This document shows, in pieces, positions 43,946-53,696 of a DNA stretch of 64,000 nt. Position 1 is the stretch's first letter. Each line of letters starts with the position of its first letter. The stretch is taken from contig NZ_CAGKLC010000009.1 in the NCBI RefSeq assembly GCF_903469665.1, forward strand, positions 20,885 to 84,884, given 5' to 3'. The stretch is from Flavobacterium sp. UGB4466. GTDB taxonomy: Bacteria; Bacteroidota; Bacteroidia; Flavobacteriales; Flavobacteriaceae. Below the pieces are notes generated by a model that had not been told where the DNA came from, did not search any database, and saw nothing but the letters and a program-made list of their open reading frames with translations. The translations under genes were made by a program, and so were the position numbers.

Positions 43946-45499
43946 TTACTGTCTCCATTGCGGATCTCCTACTTTTTTATCAATTAACGTTTGATTTTTA
44001 AGTGTAAAATTTCCTGTTGCACTATTCGTAAACTGAGGATCCAACGTTCCGTAAGTTCCCGAAGCATCATATTTTACCGCAGCAACACCGGCTGTATGTA
44101 ATGCAGCCGAATTAAAATAGTTATTATTCAAGAAAGTAGGTGCTGTCGTTAAGGTCTGATTGGTATACATCGCTAATGGTGTTTCAAAAAGCGTGTTGCG
44201 AATTGTCGAAGCATTACTGGCAAAACGTACGTACAGAATTCTATTAGAAGCTGTCATCGCTTTATTTGAAATGGTACAGGCATCTACCAATACTGTAGTT
44301 GTTAAACCCGTCCCGGTAATGTTAGGCGCGTTATCGACACGGATAAAATCGCGGCCTGTAGCACAATTGTTAAAAGTACTGTTTTTAAGGGTTAACGATG
44401 CCAAATGCGAGGTTCTAAAATCGATACAATCACCTTGTACCGTTAATATGTTAGTAACGACACTATTTTCAACCGTCACCGAAACAATTTTAGTAATACC
44501 TGTTGCCGTTTGTGTTATAAACGATTTCACAAAATCATGAACATTACAACCACTAATTAAAAGTGCCCCATAAGCAGTACTTACTTCATTGTACTTTACA
44601 GCATCACTTTGAGTTTTGTCTCCGTTAATATCCAAATCAATTAAACTAACGGATTTAGCGCCTGCGTTTAGTGTAAATTTATTATGAAGCAAAGGCTTAT
44701 TATCGCTTCTTAGACCTCTAATCGTAATCGATTTATTCAAAATAATTTCACCAACAAAAACATTGTATTCTCCCGGCATCAATACCAATACTGCATCAGG
44801 ATCTGCCGCTGCGATTTTTGCATTCAAATCATCCGTAGGTTTAACTAAAGTAGCTGTTCCAATATCAATTCCTGTAGTAAAAGTAACCACTCCTCTCTTT
44901 TTGGTTCCGTTAAATAAAGTGGCAGTATAGGCCGTTTCTCCTGTAAATCCCGTAACTATCGCTGCACCGGCCGTTTTTTCGGCTGCTGTAATCGTGTGAG
45001 TAATTCCACCCGGCCCCACAGTAATTTGGGTAACAGAACTGTTAGGCGTCCATCTTAACGTCACTTGTTTTGCTTCGATATCGGCAGGCTGCACAGGGAA
45101 GAAGATTTGCTCCGTTAATGTTGCTGCTGTTGTTATGGACCATTTCGAATCGGCAAGTCCTGAAGCACTTACCGCTTTTACTCTTATCGAATAAACCGTT
45201 TCTCCTTCTAACGCTACTTTTACCGGAAGTTCTTTTGCGGTAACATTAACCGTTTTGTAAATTGTTTTGAAATCCGGATCATCAGCACTAAATTCTACCG
45301 TATAATGATCAACATCTTCCTTAGCAGTCCAGTTTAATTCCACCGTGGTTTGATTTTTCACTACCGCTTTCAGTTCTATTGGAGAAAATACTCTATTAGC
45401 TCCTATATCTTCCAGCACTGCTTCATTGTAACTTTCGCAACCGGCAATTACCAATAAAAACATAGCCAGCAATCCTTTAAATATATATTTTGCGTTCAT
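43946..45499 (-). CDS. Surface lipoprotein with FN3-like and beta-helix domains (DUF4957/DUF5123)
   Basis: The 517-residue protein has a lipoprotein signal (LLAMFLLVIAGCES, Cys about 21). Two fibronectin-III-like modules (about 40-125 and 130-210) are followed by a right-handed parallel beta-helix-like region (about 225-515, LNAKIAAADPDAVLVLMPGE, then ITIRGLRSDNKPLLHNKF). This is the DUF4957/DUF5123 pattern of outer-membrane proteins encoded next to SusCD in pectin-type loci. It probably binds polysaccharide; no lyase residues are evident. It is the last gene of the operon, 33 nt after susD. Confidence 0.82.
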   Translation of the reverse strand: MNAKYIFKGLLAMFLLVIAGCESYNEAVLEDIGANRVFSPIELKAVVKNQTTVELNWTAKEDVDHYTVEFSADDPDFKTIYKTVNVTAKELPVKVALEGETVYSIRVKAVSASGLADSKWSITTAATLTEQIFFPVQPADIEAKQVTLRWTPNSSVTQITVGPGGITHTITAAEKTAGAAIVTGFTGETAYTATLFNGTKKRGVVTFTTGIDIGTATLVKPTDDLNAKIAAADPDAVLVLMPGEYNVFVGEIILNKSITIRGLRSDNKPLLHNKFTLNAGAKSVSLIDLDINGDKTQSDAVKYNEVSTAYGALLISGCNVHDFVKSFITQTATGITKIVSVTVENSVVTNILTVQGDCIDFRTSHLASLTLKNSTFNNCATGRDFIRVDNAPNITGTGLTTTVLVDACTISNKAMTASNRILYVRFASNASTIRNTLFETPLAMYTNQTLTTAPTFLNNNYFNSAALHTAGVAAVKYDASGTYGTLDPQFTNSATGNFTLKNQTLIDKKVGDPQWRQ

Positions 45500-45532
45500 A
45501 ATTCTAAACTATAGTTTATTTCTTAATTGTTT

Positions 45533-47329
45533 TTAGTTTCCAAAAACCCAGTCATTGGCTAACTGTCCATTACTTCCGTCAATAAACGTTTGCCAGATTG
45601 GCCAAAATTGTCTTTTATCAGGATTAACTCCGGCTTTATACAATGTACTTATTTTGTTATCATCCAGCTTGTCCCAGCTTTTTGAGGTATAATCAGTACC
45701 CTGCGCCTGAGTTTCTCCACGGTTTAAACCATAAATTTCAAGTGTAGTATTATCTGCTTTGTATTTATAATAAAGTGTTGAAGGTACATTGGCATATTCA
45801 TCACTGCGTGCTTTTAAACGAGTCATTTTAACCTTTGCTTCATCTAATTTTACTTTTAACAAGTTCCAACGGATCAGCGCAAACTTACGTTCCATTTCTC
45901 CGGTAAACTCATATTTATTCTCCTCAATAATACCGTTCAGCATGGCTTGCTTACTTGTCAGACCGTCTACATAAGCGTCTACTTTTACCGCTTGGTTTTG
46001 CGAAGCAAACGCTCTGCGGCGGATTTCTTTTAAATAGACCGCAGCAGATCCCGGGCCTTCCAATTCATTTGCTGTTTCAGCAGCCATTAAAAGTACCTCG
46101 GCATAACGCATATAAATTTTATTTACCCCATCGTCACTTGGCGCCGAAACGATACGATTCATCCATTCGAAACGATATTTACCAAAATACCAGGTTTGTA
46201 AATCTGTAAGTTCCTGTTTGGACTTGCCATTTACCGCGGCTCCCCATTTGTAAGGCACACAGGTAACATCTCTGCGGCTGTCGGCCTGATCGTAGTCATA
46301 AAAAACAAATGGCAACGGTCCGTTTACACCGCCTTTATTAGTTCCCATCTGCTGAAACTGATCCGAAGCATCATGTCGCACCGCAAAAGTGAATAACATT
46401 CTGCCACGTGTGGCTGCAAAAGGGATTTCCCAAAGCGATTCTCCTCCGGCTGTTATACTTTCCTGATTGTATTTTCTCCACAAACCTTCAAAAGTAGGCT
46501 CTAGTCGTGCAGAACCACTGGCAATTACAGAACGACACTCGTCTAATGCCAGTTTGTACATTGCCGCTACTGAAAGTGCAGGATCTGTACTTCTTCTCAC
46601 TCCGTCGGGATATTGTTGAAAGCCACTGGACATCAAAGCCAAACGGGCTCTTAAACCTTTTACAAAAGCCTTGTTGATACGCTCTGTGCTTGTTGTAACT
46701 GCAGTTTCATTAGGCCATGCTACTAAACTTGAAGCTTCGCCTAAATCGGCAATTAACTGTTTGTAAATTTCGTCACGACTTGTTTTAGACACGTAGATTG
46801 TGGACGTAGAAACAGGTTCAAAACGAGCTGGGACATCGCCCCAGTTTCTGATCAGATCAGCATAATAAATGGCTCGTAAAGTAAGTGCTTCTCCTAACAA
46901 CTGCCCCATCTCTGTATTCGGTAATGGATTGCCGTACTTGCGCAGACCTCTGATACACAAATTAGCACGTTCAATTCCTTCATACATCATGGCCCAGGCA
47001 TTTTTTGGCGAATTCATTTCTGTATTATCCGATTTTGCATCGTAAACTACCAGATCCGATTTGACATTGTCACTCGAAGAAGTCAAAAGCCATTCTGTAT
47101 CTGTATTTAGTCCTTGGTAAGTCAAAAGTCTTCCTCTATAAGATTGCTCCTCTCCAAATGAGACTTTTATTCCATCGACAGCACCCTGAGCTAATCCGGC
47201 AGTAGAAAAAATAAGCTGTTCGTCTAAGGTTGACTGTGCCGGTGTATCAAAATATTCCTCCCCGAAATCCTGACAAGAAGTCAACAAACCTGAGATCATC
47301 AATCCTGCTATTATTACTTTATATTTCAT
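45533..47329 (-). CDS. SusD/RagB family glycan-binding lipoprotein
   Basis: The 598-residue protein has a lipoprotein signal (IIAGLMISGLLTSCQDF, Cys about 19). The SusD TPR-like core is clear (AWAMMYEGIERANLCIRGLR, EALTLRAIYYADLIRNWGDV, MRYAEVLLMAAETANELEGP) with the conserved C-terminal KYEFTGEMERKFALIRWNLL. It captures the glycan above the SusC channel and closes it like a lid. The binding target is not predictable. It is 18 nt after susC and 33 nt before the FN3/beta-helix lipoprotein gene. Confidence 0.95.
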   Translation of the reverse strand: MKYKVIIAGLMISGLLTSCQDFGEEYFDTPAQSTLDEQLIFSTAGLAQGAVDGIKVSFGEEQSYRGRLLTYQGLNTDTEWLLTSSSDNVKSDLVVYDAKSDNTEMNSPKNAWAMMYEGIERANLCIRGLRKYGNPLPNTEMGQLLGEALTLRAIYYADLIRNWGDVPARFEPVSTSTIYVSKTSRDEIYKQLIADLGEASSLVAWPNETAVTTSTERINKAFVKGLRARLALMSSGFQQYPDGVRRSTDPALSVAAMYKLALDECRSVIASGSARLEPTFEGLWRKYNQESITAGGESLWEIPFAATRGRMLFTFAVRHDASDQFQQMGTNKGGVNGPLPFVFYDYDQADSRRDVTCVPYKWGAAVNGKSKQELTDLQTWYFGKYRFEWMNRIVSAPSDDGVNKIYMRYAEVLLMAAETANELEGPGSAAVYLKEIRRRAFASQNQAVKVDAYVDGLTSKQAMLNGIIEENKYEFTGEMERKFALIRWNLLKVKLDEAKVKMTRLKARSDEYANVPSTLYYKYKADNTTLEIYGLNRGETQAQGTDYTSKSWDKLDDNKISTLYKAGVNPDKRQFWPIWQTFIDGSNGQLANDWVFGN

Positions 47330-47347
47330 TTTGTGATACGTTTTAAA

Positions 47348-50300
47348 TTAGAAATTAAGGTTTAAACCAAAAACCAACTGCCTGCTGCGTGGATAAGCCG
47401 AATAATCAACTCCCGGTGTTAGCGGAGTTTTTCTTCTTGTTGATACTTCAGGATCCGGACCAGAGTAATTTGTAATTACAAACACATTCGTTGCTGTAAA
47501 ATAGAATCTCAATTTACTTACTCCCAGCTTAGAGGTTAAGGCTTGCGGTGTACTATATCCTAAAGTCAGCGTATTCAGTCTGAAGAACGAACCATCTTCT
47601 ACTGCCCAGTCTGTAAACATGAATTTTTGCATGTAAGGAGACCACATGGTAGTATTGGCATTTAACGCTTCCAAAGCGGTAGGATCTGTTACCAATTGTC
47701 CCGAAGCAGGATCTAAATTTGTCCATCTTTTGCCATCTGCCATCTCGGTGTTTAAATTTTTGTATTGCCCGTTTCGGTTTGCTGTTGAAAACTCGGCTTT
47801 ATTGGCATTGTAAATATCATTACCAACGCTCCAGTTGAAAGCAGCAGAAAGATCAAAACCGTAAGCATTTGCATTAATAACCAAACCTCCGGTATGTTTT
47901 GGATTAGAATTTCCTATTACTTTTTGATCCGATGCTGTCACTTTATTATCAGCAGAACCATCTGTATTTTTCAGCTTCATCATCCCCGGCTGCAGAGCAC
48001 CTACTACACTGCTTGCATCAACAACTCCTGCTTTTAGAGTATACCTTCCTCCTGTATAATCAAAATCCGAAACTTCATAGCGCCCATCGCTTTGATACCC
48101 GTACATTAATCCCATTGGAGAACCTACATTTACCACATAATCATTCCCAACATCAGTAGACGCCCAATTGGTATTTGTCCCAAAATTATCCATTACTCCA
48201 AGAGAGTTAATTCGATTTTTATTCATTCCAACATTCACAGAAAAGCTCAAACCAAAATTTTTCTTTTCGATGGCTATAAAATTCAGGGTGGCTTCAAAAC
48301 CGGTATTTTGTGTTTCACCCATATTTCTAAACTGGGTTTTGTAACCTGTACCTCCTACCGGAAATTCAATCAGTAAATCCTTCGTTACATTTTTGTACAC
48401 ATCAAAAGTTCCGTTCAGACGATTTTTGAAAAACCCGAAATCAAGACCGATATTTTGCGTTACAGTAGTCTCCCACTTCAAATCCGGATTTGCCAAAACA
48501 CTCGATGGAGACCAATAGCTATCGAAACCGTTTATGAACCCATTTGTACTGGACAAATAACTCTGAACGGTTTGTCCAACAGGAATGTTATTGTTACCCG
48601 CCTCACCATAACTAAGTCTTAGCTTTAGAAGATTTAACCAGGAAGCATTTTTGAGGAAATTCTCTTCAGAAATTTTCCATGCTGCCGCTGCTGCCGGGAA
48701 ATACCCCCAACGGTTGTTTCCTAAAAACCTGCTGGAACCGTCTGCACGAAAAGAAGCTGTTACTAAATAGCGATCTTTGAAATCATAATTTAAACGTCCG
48801 AAAAAGGACAGTAATTTATCATCCGCACTGTAAAAATTGTCCACTGAAAAAGGCGTTCCCTGTGTCGTTAATTTCTTAGCCTGATCTAAATCAAAAAATT
48901 TCGGATAATTTAAAATCGTGGTGGTTACGGTATTTGAGGTTGTCGTAATCATCTCTTCTCCTAAAAGCGCCGTCAAATGATGATTGTCTCCCAGAATATT
49001 TTTAAAATCATAGTTTAAAGTATTGGCATTTCTGAAACGTACATCTTTACGATCGCTCATGACCATACCTGGTTTTCCTGCACCTATCTTGGCTGTACTT
49101 GAAAAATAAGTAGAAGACCCATAAAAACGATAATCAGAATAGTTGGAATTGTCCAATCCTAAATCACTTTGAAATTTTAGATCTTTGGCCAGCTTCCATC
49201 CAAAGCTTCCTAATAAATTATAATTTTTTCGGTACTGCTGGCGGTCATTGTCTGTTATAGCTAAAAATGGATTAACCAGATAACTGTTCACAGACTGGTC
49301 ATCATTATCAGTAGTTAACCCCGGCATTGGAACAGGTGCATAACCCACACTATGACGCAAACGGCTGTCTAATGATGAAGCCTGATTTTGATCGTTTGCA
49401 CCACCACCATTGATATCAGTATCAGAGTAACGCACTGTAAATCCAAGGTCTATTTTTTCGCTTGCTTTATTTTTCAAGGCCAATGAGAGGTTATTTCTTT
49501 TAAAATTTGAACCTGCCATAATTGCTTTTTCATCGTAATACGCATAGTTGAAGTTGTAACTAAGCTTTTCATTCCCTCCACGAATTCCTAAATCACGGCT
49601 GTTTACTTCACCGCGACGGCCGTAAACCTGCTTTTGCCAATCCGTTCCTTTTAAACCGTTATACAGATCACGATCCTGCCAGTTACCAAAATACTTGGTA
49701 TAGGAACTTGGATTGCTCAAGATCGTTTTATCCGTCTGATCCAATAAAGCGTATTCGTATTGCCATTTTACAAAATCATCAACCGGAAGAACCTCGATTT
49801 CTTTGGCCATGGTTTTCATTCCGTAAAACATATTATAGCTCACAGCCATTTTTCCGTCTTTACCGGTTTTAGTTGTAATAATAATAACCCCGTTTGCTCC
49901 TCTTGATCCATAGATTGCAGTAGAAGAAGCATCTTTCAAAACCGTCATCGATTCAACATTAGAAGCCGCAATATCACTCATGCTGTTTACCGGAAAACCA
50001 TCCACAATAATTAATGGGGAAGCATCTTGTGTTAAAGACCCGCCTCCACGTACTCTGATTTTAATATCGGCATCCGGTGAACCTTCGCTTGAACTAACCT
50101 GAACTCCGGCGATTCTCCCTGTTAAAGCTTCGGCTATATTAGAAACCGGAACTTTTTTCAGGTCATTTCCTGAAATGGAAGAAACAGCCCCTGTCAGATC
50201 CGATTTTTTAACGGTACCATAACCTACCACAACCACTTCATTTAAAGCATTTGAATCTTCGATTAAAACAACATCAACTTTCGTTTTTCCGACAGCATTG

Positions 50301-50578
50301 ACTTCTTTGGTTTTAAAACCTATAAACGAATAGGTTACAACTGCTTTAGGATTGGTCAATTTTAATTTGTAACGTCCGTCAAAATCTGAGGAAGTTCCGT
50401 TTTTTGTTCCTTTCTCTAATATATTAACACCCGGCAACGTGAGTCCTGCAGCATCCTTAACGGTTCCTTCGAGTGTAATACTTTGCGCATGCATTTGATT
50501 GCCGGCCAGTAAGCACAATAAGAAAACAACTGCAAAGCAACAATTTGCTCCTTTGTTAAATAAATCTTTAAAATTCAT
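47348..50578 (-). CDS. SusC/RagA family TonB-linked outer membrane protein
   Basis: The 1076-residue transporter has a signal peptide (LLCLLAGNQMHAQ). A carboxypeptidase-regulatory-like domain follows (ITLEGTVKDAAGLTLPGVNI), then the TonB-box region and plug with the SusC signature ALNEVVVVGYGTVKKSDLTG and VLKDASSTAIYGSRGANGVI. A 22-strand barrel ends in GLNLNF. It imports oligosaccharides with its SusD partner. It is the first gene of the operon. The leader is about 175 nt, with a small hairpin (GACCTT/AAGGTC, 50706-50723), and the start site is covered by a palindromic operator. Confidence 0.95.
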   Translation of the reverse strand: MNFKDLFNKGANCCFAVVFLLCLLAGNQMHAQSITLEGTVKDAAGLTLPGVNILEKGTKNGTSSDFDGRYKLKLTNPKAVVTYSFIGFKTKEVNAVGKTKVDVVLIEDSNALNEVVVVGYGTVKKSDLTGAVSSISGNDLKKVPVSNIAEALTGRIAGVQVSSSEGSPDADIKIRVRGGGSLTQDASPLIIVDGFPVNSMSDIAASNVESMTVLKDASSTAIYGSRGANGVIIITTKTGKDGKMAVSYNMFYGMKTMAKEIEVLPVDDFVKWQYEYALLDQTDKTILSNPSSYTKYFGNWQDRDLYNGLKGTDWQKQVYGRRGEVNSRDLGIRGGNEKLSYNFNYAYYDEKAIMAGSNFKRNNLSLALKNKASEKIDLGFTVRYSDTDINGGGANDQNQASSLDSRLRHSVGYAPVPMPGLTTDNDDQSVNSYLVNPFLAITDNDRQQYRKNYNLLGSFGWKLAKDLKFQSDLGLDNSNYSDYRFYGSSTYFSSTAKIGAGKPGMVMSDRKDVRFRNANTLNYDFKNILGDNHHLTALLGEEMITTTSNTVTTTILNYPKFFDLDQAKKLTTQGTPFSVDNFYSADDKLLSFFGRLNYDFKDRYLVTASFRADGSSRFLGNNRWGYFPAAAAAWKISEENFLKNASWLNLLKLRLSYGEAGNNNIPVGQTVQSYLSSTNGFINGFDSYWSPSSVLANPDLKWETTVTQNIGLDFGFFKNRLNGTFDVYKNVTKDLLIEFPVGGTGYKTQFRNMGETQNTGFEATLNFIAIEKKNFGLSFSVNVGMNKNRINSLGVMDNFGTNTNWASTDVGNDYVVNVGSPMGLMYGYQSDGRYEVSDFDYTGGRYTLKAGVVDASSVVGALQPGMMKLKNTDGSADNKVTASDQKVIGNSNPKHTGGLVINANAYGFDLSAAFNWSVGNDIYNANKAEFSTANRNGQYKNLNTEMADGKRWTNLDPASGQLVTDPTALEALNANTTMWSPYMQKFMFTDWAVEDGSFFRLNTLTLGYSTPQALTSKLGVSKLRFYFTATNVFVITNYSGPDPEVSTRRKTPLTPGVDYSAYPRSRQLVFGLNLNF

Positions 50579-50746
50579 GATTGATTGTTTAAGTTATTAA
50601 TTGTTTGTTCAAAGTGGTTATTTCGTTTTTATCAGGTTACCTCTTTTTTAACTGATTGTCAAAGCCTCACTTCTAGGACAACAGTTTCTTTTTTAGGTTG
50701 TTTTTGACCTTCGAAATAAGGTCCTTTTTTAAGCCTTAAAAAAAGT

Positions 50747-50768
50747 TGTAATCGATTACACAAACTTA
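50747..50768 (-). promoter_or_regulatory. Sus operon -7 box abutting a perfect palindromic operator
   Basis: On the minus strand the -7 box TAAGTTTG (50768-50761) is followed without a gap by TGTAATCGATTACA (50760-50747), a perfect 14-nt palindrome with a central CG. LacI-type repressors use such sites. The expected transcription start falls inside it, fitting repression. Confidence 0.72.
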
Positions 50769-50935
50769 AATATTTTTTTGAGATAAAAAATTAAAAGTCA
50801 TAAAAATTTCCCAAAATAAATGACATACCCAAAATAAAGTCGCCTTTTTATATCACAAATGCAATTTAAGTTCGATATAAATAGTAAATATATTTTTATT
50901 TTTTTAGCGGATTGCCGTGGTTTTACAAAAAAAAC

Positions 50936-50943
50936 AATCGATT
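50936..50943. promoter_or_regulatory. Second AATCGATT operator-like site
   Basis: CAATCGATTACAA at about 50935-50947 repeats the AATCGATT core and one full half of the operator at 50747, 186 nt further upstream. It could permit looping. Chance is possible in AT-rich DNA. Confidence 0.45.
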
Positions 50944-51154
50944 ACAACGAAACTCATTGCGATATTGTCAACTCCTTTTTCCTGCTTTTTTTAATGGCTG
51001 TTTTTTCAAAAAAAACAACAAAAAACAGTATTCCTGTCACAAAAAATATCGCTTTTGAAGTCACACTATTACTACAAAGACACCATATTCTTACTAAAAA
51101 AACACGACATCCCACAACCCTGCTTAGGAGGAATCAAAAAACAATAAAAGACAA

Positions 51155-51197
51155 AAAAAAGAGTCTTTGAACCCGATAAGTTCAAAGACTCTTTTTT
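51155..51197. terminator. Strong bidirectional hairpin terminator
   Basis: The arms at 51155-51172 and 51180-51197 (AAAAAAGAGTCTTTGAAC and its complement) pair perfectly over 18 bp. It stands between the Sus promoter and a foldback element downstream of the MFS gene, with no obvious plus-strand gene to terminate. It may end the MFS transcript. Confidence 0.8.
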
Positions 51198-51242
51198 AAT
51201 ATAATTTGCAAATATTAATCCTGACGAATTCTTCTTTCAATC

Positions 51243-51475
51243 TATGTGAAAGAAATGTATTTCTTTTATATATTCTTTTGCACACATACTAATATCTATG
51301 TTTCTATGTGTTTAAGCATTCTAAGAAAAGATTAACTTCACTAATTTGCTACTGTTACTTTTAATAGATCTTTTTTGCACTCAGCTCCCCCTTGGGCTAT
51401 TGGCCTAAACACATAGAAACATAGTTTTCTAGTCTGATATAAGGTTGTCTATGAGAAATACATTTCTTTCACATA
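51243..51475. repeat. Nested foldback element, 233 nt (CTATG type)
   Basis: The outer arms 51243-51264 and 51454-51475 are perfect 22-nt inverted copies. The inner arms 51296-51317 and 51403-51424 are 22-nt inverted copies with one mismatch, built of CTATGTTT, CTATGTGT octamers. The centre holds a C-rich/G-rich word (CTCCCCCTTGGG). There is no frame. It may be a MITE-like element or a grown foldback. Confidence 0.8.
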
Positions 51476-51525
51476 ACACAAATTCAAGCAGTAACAATAG
51501 CTTCTCAAAGATTACAACAGCATCA

Positions 51526-52692
51526 TTACGCTTTTTGCAACTGCAAATTCCCTTTATGTTTCTGCATTAAAGCAAAAGTGATTACCATTCCGCTTAACGC
51601 CATAACCAAACCGATTAAATTTGGCGAAGCATAACTGTACCCTGCAGACAATGGCAAACCTCCCAAAAAGGCTCCCAACGCATTTCCGATATTAAAACTA
51701 CCCTGCAGCGCTGCCGAAGCAATCATCTCAGCATCTTTAGCAGTTTTGATCATTAACATCTGAATTGGAGCAATCACTGAAAAAGAAACGGCACCTGTTA
51801 AAAAAGTCAGAAATAAGGATACATATTGATTGAAGGAGAAAAAGTATACCATAATTAAATCAATGGCCATAACAAACAGCAGTGCCAATACAGTAGGTGC
51901 CGGAGAATATTTATCAGCCAGTTTACCTCCGGCAAAATTGCCCACCAGCATTCCTAAACCAGCTAAAATCAAAATATAAGACACATCCTCAGGCGCAAAC
52001 TTCGAAACATTTGTCATTAGAGGTGCGATATAACTAATCCATGCAAAAAGACCTCCGAATCCAATGGCTGTGATTCCAATAATTAGCCAGGCTTCTGTTT
52101 TCTTAAAAAACAATAACTGGGTTTTCATATGGACCGTTCCGCTCTTTTCCAGATTTGGCATCCATAACGAAATAAACAAAAACGTTAGCAAACCTACTGC
52201 GGCAATTAAAACAAAAGTATAACGCCAGATAAAGTTATGTCCTATATAAGTACCAATAGGCACACCTATTAAATTCGCCAGTGTCAAACCCGAAAACATA
52301 ATGGCGATCGCCTGAGCCTCTTTACCCTTATCGGCCAAACGGCTCGCAACTACAGCACCAACTCCAAAGAAGGCTCCGTGCGGTAATCCCGAAAGAAATC
52401 TTGAAGCGAATAGAAAATTATAGTCAGGCGCAATAATCGAAAGAGCATTAAATACGGTCAGCATCAAAGCCAAAATTAAAAGCATTTTTTTGGGCGCAAA
52501 ATTTCTTCCCAGAATTACCAATAAAGGCGCACCAATGACAACGCCAAGTGCATAAGCAGAGATTAAATATCCGGCAACCGGAATCGAAACTTTCATATCT
52601 GAAGCAATATCAGGCAGCAAACCCATCATGACAAATTCGGTAATTCCGATAGTCAAACCTCCTAATGAGAGTGCAATAAGACTTTTTTTCAT
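51526..52692 (-). CDS. MFS transporter (YdhP/AraJ-like drug or sugar exporter)
   Basis: From the ATG at 52692 the protein is 388 residues with 12 membrane segments. The N-terminal GITEFVMMGLLPDIASDMKV, then GAPLLVILGRN and LSGLPHGAFFGVGAVVASRL, read like E. coli YdhP/AraJ. It should export a small molecule by proton antiport; its substrate is unknown. The frame continues upstream through the promoter of the divergent AraC gene and is not coding there. A -7 box (reverse of CAAATTTA, 52729-52736) lies 37 nt upstream. It shares its control region with the AraC gene. Confidence 0.9.
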   Translation of the reverse strand: MKKSLIALSLGGLTIGITEFVMMGLLPDIASDMKVSIPVAGYLISAYALGVVIGAPLLVILGRNFAPKKMLLILALMLTVFNALSIIAPDYNFLFASRFLSGLPHGAFFGVGAVVASRLADKGKEAQAIAIMFSGLTLANLIGVPIGTYIGHNFIWRYTFVLIAAVGLLTFLFISLWMPNLEKSGTVHMKTQLLFFKKTEAWLIIGITAIGFGGLFAWISYIAPLMTNVSKFAPEDVSYILILAGLGMLVGNFAGGKLADKYSPAPTVLALLFVMAIDLIMVYFFSFNQYVSLFLTFLTGAVSFSVIAPIQMLMIKTAKDAEMIASAALQGSFNIGNALGAFLGGLPLSAGYSYASPNLIGLVMALSGMVITFALMQKHKGNLQLQKA

Positions 52693-52794
52693 TTTTTTGT
52701 AATAGAAAGGAATAGAATTTCTATGCTGCAAATTTAACACCGTTAAACGGAAAATAAATTGTACATTTACGACATAAACTTGTAAATTTAAGTT
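52693..52794. promoter_or_regulatory. Divergent control region between MFS and AraC genes
   Basis: This 102-nt region has a -7 box for the MFS gene (52729-52736, minus), an 11-nt palindrome CCGTTAAACGG directly upstream of it (52740-52750), and an AACTT...AAGTT inverted pair just before the AraC start (52777-52794). The palindrome is a candidate binding site for the AraC protein or another regulator. Confidence 0.55.
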
Positions 52795-53628
52795 ATGCCT
52801 AAATTCAATCAGTTTGAAAAGCTTGTCATTCATGAGTTCGAAGATGACATATTCCCCCATGTTCCGCACACTCATACCTATTATGAGATTATTTACATCA
52901 AAAAAGGCAACGGAATTCACCATCTTAACCACAACTTATTGCCTTATAAATCAGGTGATCTCTTTGTGATTTCTCCGGAAGACGAGCATTACTTCGATAT
53001 TAAAAAAAGAACGCGTTTTGTTTACATCAAGTTTACTGACAACTATTTTGATTCGAACAGGAATCTTTTTTGTGATGATTTACTGCTGAACACTCCGGAG
53101 GATTTTATGCGGAACAAATTGCTAAAGGAAACCATTTTAAAACTAGACGATCCTTGTAAAACCATCTTAAAAAATACGATCGAAAACATTACCGCCTACA
53201 ATTGCAAGACGGATGTCTCGAGCTCGCCAATTGTTTTTTATCAGATTCTTTCCATTTTTGGATTGATTAAAGAAACCATCCGTTGCATGAATCTGCAACT
53301 GAAATCAACTCCTATTGACAACGAACAAATCGCAACCTATATTCATCAAAACATTTACAACCCCAAATTGGTTCAGATTAAAGTTATTGCCGATCATTTT
53401 AATATTGCCCAAACTTATTTCAGCGCTTACTTTAAAAGAACTTTTGCCATAAGCTATCGCGAGTACATTCACCATCTGAGAACCACTTTAATCGAAAAAC
53501 GAATTCACAACAACCAGCTGCCCATTAAACAAATTGCTCATGAATTTGGTTTTACCGATGAAAGCCACCTTTCGAATTACTTTAAAAAAAGGAAAAACAT
53601 GAAACCTACCGATTATAAAAAACTGTGA
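52795..53628 (+). CDS. AraC family transcriptional regulator
   Basis: The 277-residue protein has an N-terminal cupin (HVPHTHTYYEIIYIKKGNGI, LPYKSGDLFVISPEDEHYFD) and a C-terminal double helix-turn-helix (about 180-277, KVIADHFNIAQTYFSAYFKR then PIKQIAHEFGFTDESHLSNY). It is divergent from the MFS exporter with a 102-nt gap, so it probably controls that gene in response to a small ligand bound in the cupin. Confidence 0.92.
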   Translation: MPKFNQFEKLVIHEFEDDIFPHVPHTHTYYEIIYIKKGNGIHHLNHNLLPYKSGDLFVISPEDEHYFDIKKRTRFVYIKFTDNYFDSNRNLFCDDLLLNTPEDFMRNKLLKETILKLDDPCKTILKNTIENITAYNCKTDVSSSPIVFYQILSIFGLIKETIRCMNLQLKSTPIDNEQIATYIHQNIYNPKLVQIKVIADHFNIAQTYFSAYFKRTFAISYREYIHHLRTTLIEKRIHNNQLPIKQIAHEFGFTDESHLSNYFKKRKNMKPTDYKKL

Positions 53629-53696
53629 GTATGGAATTTCAAAAAACGCAAGAGTAAAAAAAAAATACCTAAATTTGTAATTCTAAAACATTTTCG

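Noticed and set aside
50859..51170. A 103-codon open frame in the Sus control region
   Set aside because: It covers operator-like DNA and its stop lies inside a terminator stem. Its residues (poly-Lys, poly-Phe) are what AT-rich non-coding DNA gives, and it resembles no family.
51526..52932. A longer MFS protein starting at 52932
   Set aside because: The extra 80 residues would overlap the divergent AraC gene and its promoter. The YdhP-like start at 52692 fits the family.
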